Origin: Spinacia oleracea
Taxonomy: Eukaryota; Streptophyta; Magnoliopsida; Caryophyllales; Amaranthaceae
Direction: 5' to 3'
Assembly (NCBI RefSeq): GCF_020520425.1
Contig: NC_079491.1
Location: 33,037,449-33,101,448, forward strand
DNA: 64,000 nucleotides
Position 1 is the stretch's first letter, and each line of letters begins with the position of its first letter. Both the position numbers and the translations under genes were made by a program. Positions 11,571-23,560 of the stretch are shown in pieces. The notes beneath the pieces were generated by a model. It did no database searches and was not told the DNA's origin. It worked only from the letters and a program-made list of their open reading frames with translations.

Positions 11571-12599
11571 TCATTTTGCGTTGACCCACTGATATGTCTT
11601 CACCCATCCGTTCTCGACCTCTTCTAGTGTTGATGCAGGAGAGATTAACCGGGTTGGATCGAAACCTTCATCTTGTAAAGCTAGGGTAGTCATCACAGTC
11701 TCGTCCTCCATAGGTCTCGACTCGTTAAACAATGTCCATAGAGCCTGGTTGTCCAATATTTTAGCTGTTTTAGTCTTGGTGAGGTTGGGTGCCTCATCCA
11801 AGGTGTGGCAGTCATGGAAAATTTCAAATCCGGGTTTTAGCAAGCCATCCTGAACGAAGGGTTCAGGGAAATCACAGCATGGGTGTTCTTCTCCTTCCCG
11901 AATGAACATCCCGTTAAGGGTCCTTTGATATGGGGGAAGGAGGGTGGTTTGTTTGGTTTTGTTAAGGCGTAGCCTAGATAGGCGGTCAGCAATATCTTCC
12001 TCCGTTGGTTCATAACCTAAGCCAAAGGGAGTAGATTTGTCGGGAAAAGGATGGAATGTGCATTTCTTCTTCCTTATGCCCAATGGGGTTCCTGGAAAAT
12101 AGCCTTGAGCTAACAGCATTCTAGGGATGACTCGGGATGCATGCGGGTCTAGGAATGCTGGATCATAATCTTCGATGAACTGGATTGTTTCTTCCATTTG
12201 AAACCCATAAAGGTCGTCTGCAGTTTCGGCCGTTCCAACCATAGTACAACTGACGTCGAGAGGAGGGGCGCGGATTTCTAGTATTACCCCGTTATGGTTA
12301 AGTTTAACCATTTGGTGCAAGGTAGAAGCCACACCTCCTAAGTCATGGAGCCAAGGTCGCCCCAAGAGGAGATTGAAAGTGGGCTTGATGTAGATAATTT
12401 GAAACTCCGTGGTGCGTGCCACAGGCCCGGTTTGTATGGTAAGGTTGATTTTTCCCAATACAGGCCTTCGGGATTCATCATAAGCTCGTACCCCTTGCGT
12501 GGAGGTTTGGAAATCATCGTTTCCTAGCCCCAAGCAATGGGCGGTTCGCAATGGGCAGACATTAACCGCCGAACCATTATCTACGAGCGCTAGGGGGAT
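11571..12599 (-). pseudogene. Gypsy retropepsin-like protease, truncated copy A
   Basis: Minus-strand frame. Its first visible codons at the junction read IPLALVDNGSAVNVCP, which holds the aspartic protease active-site motif (DNGSA, a common plant variant of DTGSA). Further on comes LLLGRPWLHDLGGVAS, the second conserved block. The N-terminal half and all of gag are missing because the sequence stops at 12599. It also ends 23 codons earlier than copy B through a stop. It is a non-functional duplicate of 27602-29209. Confidence 0.85.
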
Positions 12600-12600
12600 T
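12599..12600. other. Tandem-duplication junction
   Basis: Up to 12599 the sequence equals copy B up to about 28692 (GCGCTAGGGGGAT). Beyond it the sequence turns to unrelated AT-rich DNA that leads without a break into 14909, which is the start of copy B. This is what a head-to-tail duplication of a roughly 16-kb unit would give. The first copy's own left edge lies outside the window. Confidence 0.75.
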
Positions 12601-12773
12601 TATCATATGCTTTACTATGCTTCTCTTACATAATTAAGATTATCAACCATAAAAAGTGAATTACAATTAGTTACAGGTACGAAAAGTATGTAAATATATG
12701 AATTACACAAGTTAAAAATTATCTGGATGAATAATTATACGTGTTGGGCGTACGTACTGTGTACTCCCTCCGA

Positions 12774-13022
12774 ATCTAAATGTTTTTCCCATTTAGAATC
12801 TTGACACTATTCACAATGGAAGAGAATCTTATGAGTTACGTTAAATATATAAGAAAAAATATAGTCACGTGGGATCTTGTTTGATTCGTTTTAATGAGCA
12901 CTTTAACAATATGAAAATTTTATAATTTTTGATAACACGTAACTAGAGTTATTAACAATATAAAATGTGCATTGGCATGTGTGCCAAAGTAAAATGGGAA
13001 AAACATTTAGATTCAGAGAGAG
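12774..13022. mobile_element. Stowaway-like MITE
   Basis: The ends CTCCCTCCGAATCTAAATG and CATTTAGATTCAGAGAGAG are imperfect inverted repeats of about 20-30 bp. They are flanked by TA on both sides (12772-12773, 13023-13024). CTCCCTCC-type termini and a TA duplication are typical of Tc1/mariner-derived Stowaway MITEs. It is 249 bp and has no ORF. Confidence 0.8.
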
Positions 13023-13690
13023 TACTACTTATGTTACAGTAGTGGCTCTTTTTTGAGTTGAATGACATTAATTAAATTCACACATAATCTATCTTTTCTA
13101 TCTTTCTCACATAATCTATAAAATTGTCTTTTCTATCTTCCTCACATAATCTATAAAATTGGAACGATACGAGAAGATTAGTATGACTCATGCGCTAGGA
13201 TGACACGTACAAATTGAGAATTTTTCTAAAAAATTAGTAAAAATTACTTTGTCTTCTACGCGACCTTTATTCTTCGGAAAGTTTTTGAATGGGCACAATA
13301 AAATGGTAACCACTACATATATTAAATTTGATCCCTTAATTATTATTGACTTATATGGACCATTGGTTACGTAGACTTTATATTATTAAAAAATAATAAA
13401 AACAAAAATCCTTCATCGTCATATTTCTCTCTCTTCAAAGCTTTTTCTTGTTCCTGTTTGAAAAAAAAAGACTGTTCATCCATTTTCAAAAATATCAATG
13501 AATACTCCATTTTTTTCTTGGTATGAATGATGACCATATTTTTCTCAAAGTCTTTCCTTTAAATTGTAAAAGTTTCTCCGTAATTAACTTATCATTTAGG
13601 AACTTCTCATTCTTATTTGGACATCTAAATATTTAATTACTTCTTACGGAGTAGGATATATGCTTGATGATGATAATGATTTCCTATAAA

Positions 13691-13803
13691 ACCAATTGAT
13701 GAAATCATGAAATATATAAAGTCAGTGTTGGGACATAATTATTTTTTTCCCGCGATTTAACCAATTGATGAAATCATAAAATATATGAAGTCAGTGTTGG
13801 GAC
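13691..13803. repeat. 69-bp-period direct duplication
   Basis: The phrase AACCAATTGATGAAATCAT through GTCAGTGTTGGGAC occurs at 13691-13734 and again at 13760-13803 with three changes. Confidence 0.75.
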
Positions 13804-14364
13804 TTTTTTTTCCAATTTAATTCTGGCAAGACCACCCTAAATGAAATCGAAGATTTTCATAAATTTTGTTTAGTTTTTAGCGACGAAACTTATCTAGATC
13901 ATGGATGAAAGTGAGTAATTTTTATGCATTTATTTTATTAACTTATTTTAATTACATTATAAAATGCAGTAAATAAAAAGTCATGAAAATCAATGATTTA
14001 GATTAGTCAATTTTATTTAAATGGTTGAGATTTATTGTATTATAATGGCTACCATTTTATTGTAGCTATTGTAAAATCATCCTTATTCTTCATTGAAATT
14101 CCACACCATCATTATATTATATGACTGTAATTCCCATAACCATCATTATCTAGTCTGTAACTTTATAGTTATTGAACACCTTGCTACATATATGGCTGAA
14201 GTTTAGTACTGAATTTGACAGAGGCTAGGCCTCCGCTATCACAAATTATGACGTACACTCTCCCACTTTGGGGAGATGTTAGACAGACACCCCTCCTTTA
14301 GCTCCTACAGAGTTACAAGGCCTGAAATCAGGGTGATTTCCTATTTTGTTCAACTTTATTTTGC

Positions 14365-14410
14365 ATTATAAGAAAATAAGTATTTTTCCATAATCTTATT
14401 TTCTTATAAT
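14365..14410. repeat. Perfect 16-bp hairpin
   Basis: ATTATAAGAAAATAAG and CTTATTTTCTTATAAT are exact reverse complements separated by about 14 bp. It may be a small foldback or MITE remnant. Confidence 0.7.
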
Positions 14411-14908
14411 GTACAAATATCTCATGCTGTCCTCAACTACTGATACGGGTCACCAATATAATCTGCTATGGCTAGTTCTCTGCCTTGGATAGTTTCCGGT
14501 AGAAAATTAGCAGCACTTAAATAGGTAAGACTTAAACAATTCTGCACTTGTTTGCTAGGAGCTCCTTTACAAGAACTCCCTTAAAAAATAAGGGTATGCC
14601 ACATATTGCAGCAAGCACATGGTATTCTTTAGGAACACTTGAAATGTCTTAAGCTGTTTATATTACATTTCTAATTTGATCTTATTTTTGGCATTCCATT
14701 CTCATCAACAAAACAATTCCCTAGTTTATGACTTGGAATGCTCCAGTGATGTTGATGTTCATTGTGTGCACTTGTTATATGCTCTTTCAAGGGTTCTGAA
14801 ATGAAAAAAAAAAAGCAGAATTTGTACCCGTTAGCTCCTACTCCGTAATAGGGACTGCACTTAACTGTAATAACTAATAAGGCCTGAAATCAGGGTGACC
14901 TCCTGTTT

Positions 14909-15342
14909 CTCAAACTTAAGTATAAACTGCAACATTGTCACTTAATTAAATTGTATAACTGTAAGTACGTTCCCATGATCATTCATATGGTATTATGTAC
15001 TAACATCTCCTGTTGTCGTTAAATACTGATACAGAACGTGAACGTGAACGTGAAGATAAACTTGTTAACAATTGCATTCAATTCGTAATGCAAATTAGAA
15101 CTAAGCAAGCTGGAGAAGTGCTCGTTTATTGGTCCTTGTTGATGATGAATTTGATACTATGTCAATTTCTGGGACCTTTGGATTTTGGAAGAGGCAGCTG
15201 GAGAAGTGGCTGAAACATTTAGGGATGATCAATTCATGATACCGGGTATCTTCCTTCACAATGATACATGTACTCAGGTCGCATTGCCATCCTAGCTATA
15301 ACCTAACAAAATATATATCCTAGAAATCTAGAATGGGATATG
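14909..15342 (+). pseudogene. Unidentified gene fragment, copy B
   Basis: Nearly identical to 1-434. One visible change (AACAATTGC for AACAGTTGC) alters the first small frame. After GAATGGGATAT the two copies part: copy B continues into a long T run and about 1 kb absent from copy A. No family is recognised. Confidence 0.3.
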
Positions 15343-15782
15343 TTTTTTTTTTTTTTTTGTGACATACTAAAATAACATTACGGAAAATTAGAAAAGCACA
15401 TTAAATTATGATAGGCGCGGACCCAGGAAATTACATAAATGGGGGTCCAAATAAAATTTATGATTTGCTTTCTAATTTCTCATATTTGTTCCCTTTAGGG
15501 GTTAAAGTTGAGAGGCAAGTAGTCGAAATATTAAAAACACCATAATAAAATATATGTAGGATTTAGGAACATTTTTTTGGGTTTTCATAACAATAAAACT
15601 CAACACCTAGTCCAAATTTCGACATGCAATAACTTGCGGCAATATCAATTTAAAATTGAAAAAACGCGTTTTTCATCTTTGAAAGAGATTTACTTTATTA
15701 CAATAATTGCAACTGAACAAATAGTACACAAAGACAGTAATAAAAAAAGGAACATCATAGAAGATACAATAATTGCCACTGA
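15343..15782. other. AT-rich segment unique to copy B
   Basis: It starts with about 17 T and has no convincing ORF. It may be the 3' end of another retroelement (the T run would be a poly(A) on the minus strand), inserted next to or in the LINE. It is missing from copy A together with the LINE 5' piece. Confidence 0.3.
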
Positions 15783-15930
15783 ACCCTTGCAAGTCCCCAG
15801 GCCCCGATGGCCTCCCTGCCCTATTCTATAGAAGGTATTGGGATCTTGTCGACGAGGTATGTAATTTGGCACTACAGTTTCTTAATGAGGGGTTAATGCA
15901 TGAGTCTCTTAATCTTACTTTTGTGGTTCT
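15783..15930 (+). pseudogene. LINE RT relic, 5' piece, copy B
   Basis: It reads NPCKSPGPDGLPALFY and then ESLNLTFVVL, the start of the plant L1 RT domain. The reading frame resumes across the solo LTR at 16517 as FVVL-IPIKKD when the LTR and one GTTCT are removed. This shows that both halves belong to one interrupted LINE. Confidence 0.85.
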
Positions 15931-16516
15931 TGTTGTAGGCAAAATTACCTTGCCACCCGTGCCACTCAAAGAGTGACACGTGGCCTGAATAGAGCCATTA
16001 GGTTGTCCAACGTGGACTACTAACTGCTGCGTGATGTGGCAGACCCCATAAACCAGATCATGACACGTGGCACCAAATCTGGGCACACTGTCACATCTGA
16101 GTTGGATTAATCATTGTCAATATAAGGAAAAAGATTATTTACTTTCCTATCATGCACAAAATCCCAAAAGCCCATTTATGTCACACATTACGATGGCTGC
16201 CAAGAATATGGGGACACATGTCATCCCCTCAGAGCTCAGCCAATCATATTGGAAAGATTCTAGGTCATTCTTTCCTTAACGTAGTACTATAAAAGGATCA
16301 AATCCCAAGGACAAGGGATCATTCAATTGACAACAACCACAAATATTATATGCTCTGCATTCTCTCAATTTTTTTTCTCTAAAAACCCATACTTACTTAA
16401 GCATCAGAGGGAATATTCCGAGAGGAATATTCTTGTTTTGCAGGTCAGAGCTGAGATCGTGCCGTGTACTACCAGAAACCTCCTTGTCATCAGCTGATCG
16501 AAAAAACCCCACAACA
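15931..16516 (+). mobile_element. Complete solo LTR in LINE
   Basis: It is 586 bp, starts TGTTGTAGGC and ends CCCCACAACA, with a TGTTG/CAACA terminal inverted repeat. It is flanked by GTTCT on both sides (15926-15930 and 16517-16521). A promoter-like CTATAAAAG is at 16287-16295, and an AATATTCCGAGAGGAATATT palindrome is near 16410. Size and layout fit a Copia-type solo LTR left by recombination between two LTRs. Confidence 0.9.
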
Positions 16517-17262
16517 GTTCTTATTCCGATAAAGAAGGATCATGTTGACATGAAGGACCTTAGACCCATTAGCTTATTTAATGTCTCTTATAAGTTGATA
16601 TCTAAGGTTCTTGCTAATAGGCTCAAAAGGTTCATGCCGTCTTTTATTGGTGATTATCAAAGTGCCTTTGTTCCGGAGCGTCTCATTTCAGATAACATTC
16701 TAGTGGCTTTTCAAGTTTCCCACCACATGAATCATAGAAATGCAAAAAAGAGAGGTACAATGGCTTTGAAGCTAGACATGAGTAAAGCATATGATAGAAT
16801 ATAATGGGATTATTTTCAGGGTGTTATGCTTAAGATGGGGTTCCCAGCTAGATGGATTGATCGTATCATGCAATGTGTCTCCTCCGTAACATATTCTTTT
16901 TTGGTGAATGGCAAGCCGACGGATACTTTGATTCCTCAAAGGGGGCTTCGACAAGGGGATCCCCTCTCCCCCTATTTGTTTTTGTTGTGTGCCAAAGGTT
17001 TAGGAGCAATGTTAAAAAGGCGAATGATCTTGGTAATGTTCATGGTATCTCTGTTGCTCATGGGTCTCCTGTAATAACTCACTTATTTTTTTGCTGATGA
17101 TAGTATCATTTTTACCCGTGCTAATGACCGAGAAGCAACTGTAATTGCAAACATTCTTAAGAATTGAAGTATGAAGGTCTTTCAGGACAAAAGGTCAACT
17201 TTGACAAATGTGAGCTATCTTTTAGCACAAATTTGGGGGTCCAATACAAGGAGTGTGTAGGA
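16517..17262 (+). pseudogene. LINE RT relic, 3' piece, copy B
   Basis: The same RT blocks as copy A: DLRPISLFNVSYKL, LDMSKAYDRI, the shared stop, GLRQGDPLSPYLFL and a shifted FADDS block near 17090. GLRQGDPLSPYLF is better preserved here (Ser instead of the Pro in copy A). It is a dead fragment. Confidence 0.85.
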
Positions 17263-17404
17263 GGATTTTTCGTTTTTTTTTGGCAAGCAAGAGGAAGATT
17301 TTCATCACGAACATGTTTTCATCAATCATCCATACTAACATGATATAATTCTCATTACGAAATATATGTTCAACATGTCCATCCAACAATATTAAACATG
17401 TAAT

Positions 17405-18443
17405 TGTAGGGGAATACAGTTAAACATAATAACATGTGCGGAAACAATCCCCAAAGTCAGGAAACATGTATAAAGCACAGATTAATCAAACTTACATTCG
17501 AAGCGTGTTTTCCACAATAATATGTCAACGAACACGAACAAAGAACTCCACTTGTTGTTCCTCTACTTGGTTCACCGACATGTTCAGATCCGTCTTGATA
17601 ATCGTAGCTTAGACAATCATTCAAGAGTTTATGCTTTTGGGAAGAACACATCCATGGTGGCTGAGAGAGAATTAGGGTTTCTCTCTGCTCCTTAGGGTTT
17701 GATGTGTGTGGCTGAATTGTGTATTAGGTTAGGAAAACTTGTGTAGAATAATATTATAACCCTTAGGTTATAATACTATCCGGCCAAGCCACAAGGGTAA
17801 GAACCGGACAGCAAGCCCATACGCGGGCACCACACAGGCGCTGGGCCTTGGGCCGCGCTGTGTGCGCTGCTGCTTCTACTCCTCACATGCGCGTGCCCAG
17901 CTAAGGCATGGGCCTTGCGCGCTGGCTCGCTGCTACACCCAGTGGGCCTTGCGCGCTGGCTCGCTGCTACGCCCAGTGGGCCTTGCTCGCTTGCGCGCCT
18001 TGGCTCGTTGGGCTGGCAGCGTTGCCTCCTCGTATCCGCGATTAACATATTTCCGATATATTATTTATCATTTCGTATACGACGAATCACCGTCGTACGA
18101 TACGATTTATTCGTTTCGCCTAGCTTACGAATATTCGCGATACGATATACGATTCCGATGCAAGGTCGTATCGTATAATACGTTTTCCAACTAATTCCCG
18201 AAAAGCTATTAAATGAATTTCCGATTCATTTAATCCGCTGATCTGTTACATGCCATTGGTGTGACCTTGTAGGTTCAGTCAAGAGTAAGTTATGAGCTTA
18301 ATATTCATTAGAACTCACTGATCGGAAGCATTGCTCCAGCTAGCTTTTCCGATCACTTGATCTCACTGAATTAATTGTTCGCAATTAATCTGAACCTTGG
18401 TATTAGACTTAATGCACCTTGGGTGAAGGACATATTTCCTTCA
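17405..18443 (-). mobile_element. Copia-type 3' LTR, copy B
   Basis: It is 1039 bp, TGTAGGGG to CCTTCA, and pairs with 37744-38689. The target-site duplication GTAAT is at 17400-17404 and again at 38690-38694, so this is a complete insertion interrupted by the gypsy element. It has an extra GC-rich unit (about 17925-17960) relative to the other LTRs. Confidence 0.92.
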
Positions 18444-18456
18444 ATCTCCCACTTGT
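18444..18456 (-). promoter_or_regulatory. Copia-type polypurine tract
   Basis: The minus strand reads CAAGTGGGAGAT just before the 3' LTR, the usual plus-strand primer type in plant Copia elements. Confidence 0.75.
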
Positions 18457-21130
18457 GATTCAGACAAGTGTGCATCCACATTCCTTTGTCACTTAGTGTT
18501 ACTTATTGAACATAAGGTAAGATCCAAGCCATCCTTATTAGGTCTAGAAGTGTTTCTCGGATTACATAGTTCAACTGTCAAACTTTTGCAGAAGGTTAAG
18601 CCTAACCATTCTGAGCACGGCCATGCATTATACAGTATCTAACTCTCCGTGAGGCCTTGTTACACAACAAACACCATATCCTATCAAAGATAGGAGGACA
18701 ATCCATTCTTGCAATCTATGAACACTCACTTTGATTCATAGTATGCCCAATAACTAGTTTTATAGCCTCCTTTTACGGTGCGACGTTTAGCTAGTATCAA
18801 AGCGAACTAATTCTCAAACGAGCAGACATAATCGCTCATGTTCTGAGGAATGGTTCTAATCACCATTAATGAGAACTACTTATGACATGACTTTAATCTC
18901 TTAAAGTGTTCTCATGGTCAATCCGATACAAGATCCAATAAGTATCTATGCAAATGATTTCTGACATCCAGTCCATCTAGTTCAAGAAATAGAACTATAA
19001 ATCAACTTGCAATTTAATCTTCATTAGTCATTGGTCGTCCACCTTTCAATGACCTAGATTAGGGATCCTTTGTGACTTCAATATTCAAGTTCACTTATGG
19101 GTGTTTCTTTGTCGAAGAATCCATCTTGACATCCCATTTGAATGATTTGAATCACATGGACTTATCATTTAATACTAAACCAAGATTAAATGAACTATGA
19201 AATATAATTTCATAAATGATAAATGTTTAAACCAAATGCTTACCAATTTGTGGGCCTCTAACCCAAAATCAAGCATTTAATGTTTTACAGATATAGGCCT
19301 TTCACCCAATACTTAAAACATTCATGGAACTCAAACTTGATTCAATATCTGCATATGAATGTTGTGTATCATTCAATGCAGAGGTTTAGTTTATCATACT
19401 TTGCTATCCTTAGCATCTTTTCTATCGAAAGCCTTTCGATGTAAGATGAAAAGATCTTTGAATATGTTTCTAGAATGATCTAGTCTTTCGTTGTTGTTTA
19501 GAATGATAATCATATCTAAAATAGAAAATCATCCAGGTAGAAGACTTGTGATCAACCTGAGTTCATTGAAGAACTCCCACTAAAAACAATTCCCTTTTAT
19601 TGCTTCTTAGGCAACAATGAATTCATTTGAATTATGTAGAATTTCAAATGATGCTTCCCTTTTGGAATGCTCCAACCAGTTCACATAGATGTGGGAGATA
19701 CATCTTTCAACTGAGAACTTGGAAACTAATCATTGATTCAGTTTCCCATGCATCACATATGGTTTAGAACCTATGTAACCACCTTTTAATCACGACGCCT
19801 AATTGCCCACGTTTGTTTGTGGTTTGCCTAACAACAAGATTCAACTTTTGCTTAGGCAAATGCATGTAGCATCAAAACTTTAGTTATCTTCACTTCCTCT
19901 TATCAAGTTCTCATCCTAAATCTCCAAATGTATTGGATGTTCTTGATACTGTTCCAATGATCTTTGATCCAGATCAATAGAGATTGGTATAAACTCGTCA
20001 CGATCCAATGTTCACGAGTTATCTTGGCGATCTATATATCACATTATACATGATTGATTGTAATGCAAAAACCAATCGCATTTTAAAATCCATCCATGTG
20101 ACTTTTAGCTTTATTCTGTTTCAAGAGATACTGAATCTTGCTAAAATCTTGGCATTGCCATGTGATATAAGGTGAAGGTACCTCTTCAAGGTCCTTCATG
20201 CTTAACTCTAGTGATAAAAGCCTAGATTTATACTTAGTTAAAGCATTCATAACTTAGACTTACTCATATGGGTTGAGAGTCTCTTTTGAGTCTCTCCATT
20301 GTGTTTGATTTAGTAATTACTTTTACAGAATCCAAACAACGCTTTAGATCCTATCCAATAGATCTTTAACCCAGTATGTTCTAAGTTTCGCCATGGTTAT
20401 AATATTGACAAATACTTTCAAATCTAACCATTTGAATGTCATTTTCAATAGAGAGATATGTATCTCATATATAGAACCAATAAACATGACTTAGCTCCCA
20501 CTAAACTCCTCATCTATAAGATGATCCATATTTTCATAAAGCTATGATTGCTCAATAACCTTTTAGATAAATATGGTCCAATTCCCACTTGCATGCTTTA
20601 TTCTACGAATAGATTTCTTAAGCTTGCTCTTTTATCTAGCATCCAAAACTTTTACATTGTGTGATGTACACAATTCCTTTCTACAAGTCCAGTTGAGTAA
20701 GGTGTTTCGTTTTCCAATTGCCATATTGCCATATGCAATGATTGCTAGATTTATCCAAAATAGTTCAAGCATTCCGACTTGGTGAAAAAGATTTCAACAT
20801 TATCAACGCCGTGAAGTTGTTTACAATCTTTTAACCACCAATCTAGCTTCTCTTTTGTATATGAATACAATATCATCTTTGTATGTTTTGAAAACATGTT
20901 TTCAACCAATGGGAGTAAACCCTTTATGCAAATCAACGTTGTATGTTTAGAAAACATGTTTGCAACCAATGGGAGTGAACCCTTTATGCAAATCAACGTT
21001 GTATGTTTAGAAAACATGTTTGCAACTAATGGGAGTGAACCCTTTATGCAAATCCACCAAATCATAGATTTGATTCTTCAAGATGAAGGTACTTTGGATG
21101 AAATGGCCTCAAACCATTTTGTATGGCCTC
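18457..21130 (-). mobile_element. Copia-type internal region, 3' part, copy B
   Basis: AT-rich with no intact ORF. It carries the 60-bp triplet (20885-21065) just before the gypsy insertion. Together with 33260-37743 it makes about 7.2 kb of internal sequence. No gag or pol frame can be followed. Faint integrase-like words on the minus strand near 20670-20750 suggest decay, but this is weak. Confidence 0.55.
20885..21065. repeat. 60-bp tandem repeat, three units, copy B
   Basis: Same three-unit block as 4905-5085, with the last unit changed at AAATCCACC. Confidence 0.85.
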
Positions 21131-21135
21131 GAACC

Positions 21136-22583
21136 TGTGAGGGGGTCGAAAAAGCACGAGGCTAATGCGTGACCTCGTCCCTCGTGGGTGTGACGATTCT
21201 TTTTATTCAATCAAGTGTAATTGGATTTCCTGTGAGTATACACCCAATTGACTAGTAATATAGGAGTCGCCATTCAGTGTTTAACGACAATGAGAAAAAC
21301 TGACAAAACCCGGTTATCGTGACATAAAGGGAGTGCAATTATGTTTGACCACGACGGTCGTAGGTTCCCTTGTGATCCCTGGTGTGGGGATCTCTCAATA
21401 TACACCCGCAAGGTAGAGATTGAGGGTTCGGGGGACTGTAACTACCGAGAGGAGTACTTCGGTCGTCGATAATTCCAGAGGCAGGATATCCTTACTAGCT
21501 CAGCATAAATAATTGAAGGGACATGCGTTAACTATTAAACTAATCTGAGTTGATTTTAGCAATATGCAACATATAATACTAATTCGATCGTGATTATCTG
21601 ATTTAAATAGAATTAAGGGACCTAGCATGATAATCCGATTTCCCAAAAATATTATATTTGTTAGGCGTGATAGAACAATCAGATTAGGTTAGTTTAACAG
21701 TTCATAAAAAGGGCGAGGAAAGCAGTTAAATCATCGAAAAGGGACACATTACGACGCACCCTTGAGAGGTGCGTCACGGTTCTCAGAAAACTAACCACTT
21801 TGACTTTTCCATTTCTCCTTTTTATTTAACGAATCTCAATTATGGGACAGGATACGTTCTGTTCGATTTATGGATCGATTGCGACAGAACGCGTGAACAG
21901 TTTCGCAGCGAGAGGCTTAGGCTAAGGGTTGGAGTCAATACTCAGAATATAATTGTGTGTTGTTGTGTGTTCTTTCACGTCGAAACTAGGGGCCTATTTA
22001 TAGGGAAGAGTTCGTGGAAAGATAATCCACAAAGAATTAGGAAAAGAGACGTACCCAGGTATTTTCAGCGCCCAGGCCTGGGCGCCGAAGATTTCGGCGC
22101 CCAGAGCCAGGCGTTGAAAATAGAGTCTGGGCAGTTTTGTTTAGTCAGATTCGGATTCCTAAAATCCGTAGAGTTTGAGATTAATTCGAGTCTTTTAGTG
22201 CGTATCAATTTTATGACGGAATGCGTCTGGGCCCGTTACGAACTCTAGGTTCGTTAGGATTTTAATTAATACGTGACTCCTATTTCCGAATCCTATTAGG
22301 AATAGGATTCTCGCGGTTTTCTATCTCATTTAGGATTTATGTTGGAATGCAACACCTAATTCTGACAGGTTTCTATCTTTTATGATTTGCCACTTTTAGA
22401 TGCTACCTTTTACGGCAGTTACTATTTTTAGCAGGTTTCCATAAATAGAAGGTTTCGGGTGAAATGAAATGGGGAATCGAGATTCGTTTATTTTATAGGA
22501 GATGCGTTGTCAAGTGGAGTTTTTATGCTTTCATCATCGAACCTTTCTCTTTGCGGGAACGGGGACAAAAGTAGGTGTCTACA
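21136..22583 (-). repeat. Gypsy 3' LTR, copy B
   Basis: It is 1448 bp. It differs from the 5' LTR by a 17-bp deletion at about 22024 and scattered substitutions. It includes hairpin motif B1 (22061-22121). Confidence 0.92.
22061..22121. repeat. Two-tier hairpin motif B1 (in 3' LTR)
   Basis: Same sequence as A1, with a perfect inner 12-bp stem. Confidence 0.85.
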
Positions 22584-22598
22584 GTTAGCCCTCACTTT
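22584..22598 (-). promoter_or_regulatory. Gypsy polypurine tract, copy B
   Basis: Minus strand AAAGTGAGGGCTAAC before the 3' LTR. One G-to-A change compared with copy A interrupts the G run but keeps it all-purine. Confidence 0.75.
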
Positions 22599-23024
22599 GA
22601 CTGAGTCTTGGAGTAAGACGATGGTCAAAGTATTAGACGGAGTGCGTCACACAAGCCATGGTGTATGTGACCTGTTTTGCGAGGGTCTCACGAGCCCCTG
22701 AGTGATAACATTTGACTTAAGGGTCATCACTTGAAGTGTCGACATATCCCTCACGTGTCATTGGCATTTGTCAACTGATAGTTTAGAAACTTCCTCACTT
22801 TGTCATTGGAAGAATCTAAAGGTGCGTAGAAACTCCCTCACTTTGTCATTGGGAGTAGCTACAGATTTTTTCGAAATCAAAGCTGTAAAGTGTAATTGGG
22901 CCTGGCCAAGCCCAATCACGAGGTAAAACGTTTTTAAAGATTCTCATTTTCAGGGCTAGCTGAACGAGAAAACCCCCTTGTTTTTATAGGACGTAAAACG
23001 AAGGAAAATCCAGCACATCGTTCT

Positions 23025-23136
23025 TTTTTGGAAAAACGGAAAACCAATCCTTTAATTTTTGGAAAAAGGGAAAACCAAACCTTTAATTTTTGGAAAAAGG
23101 GAAAACCAATCCTTTAATTTTTGGAAAAAGGGAAAA
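23025..23136. repeat. 33-35-bp tandem repeat upstream of antisense gene, copy B
   Basis: Three units as at 7060-7175. Confidence 0.8.
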
Positions 23137-23163
23137 CCGAAAGAGGTTATCGCTGCAGCGACT

Positions 23164-23560
23164 AAGGACCTACGCGGTTAGTGACGCAGACCCCGCCCGC
23201 TGAAGGTGGGCGAGCCTGTCCGCTGAGGGTGGGCGCCCCGTCCGATACAAGTGGACGAATCTGTTTTGATGTTTTGAAAATAAGGACCTACGCGGTTTGT
23301 GGCGTAGACCCCGCCGGCTGAAGATGGCGAACCTGTCCGCTGAGGGTGGACGCCCCGTCCGATAAAAGTGGACGAATCTGTTTTGAAATTTATTTTGCTT
23401 TTTTTTGAAAATAAGGACCTACGTGGTTTGCGCCGTAGACCCCGCCGGCTGAAGATGGCGAGCCTATTTTAAATTTGAAGATTTTATTTCTTCCGAAAAC
23501 TGAGGACCTGCGCGGCTAGTGACGCAGACCCCGCCCGCTAAGGGTGGGCGAGCCCATTCT
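23164..23560. repeat. GC-rich tandem block, four units, copy B
   Basis: Units start near 23164, 23282, 23412 and 23502. The extra unit (about 23330-23455) is a chimera of its neighbours, with GGTTTGCGCCGTAGACC. This implies unequal exchange or slippage after the duplication. Confidence 0.8.

Larger units (their letters stand above)
12600..14908. other. Gene-free AT-rich spacer between copies
   Basis: This is 2.3 kb with no supportable gene. It holds a Stowaway-like MITE (12774-13022), a 34-bp repeat near 13095-13160, a 69-bp-period duplication (13691-13803) and a 16-bp-arm hairpin (14365-14410). A short phrase, AAGGCCTGAAATCAGGGTGA, occurs twice (about 14318 and 14879). Under the tandem-duplication model this is the left part of the duplicated unit. 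Confidence 0.6.
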
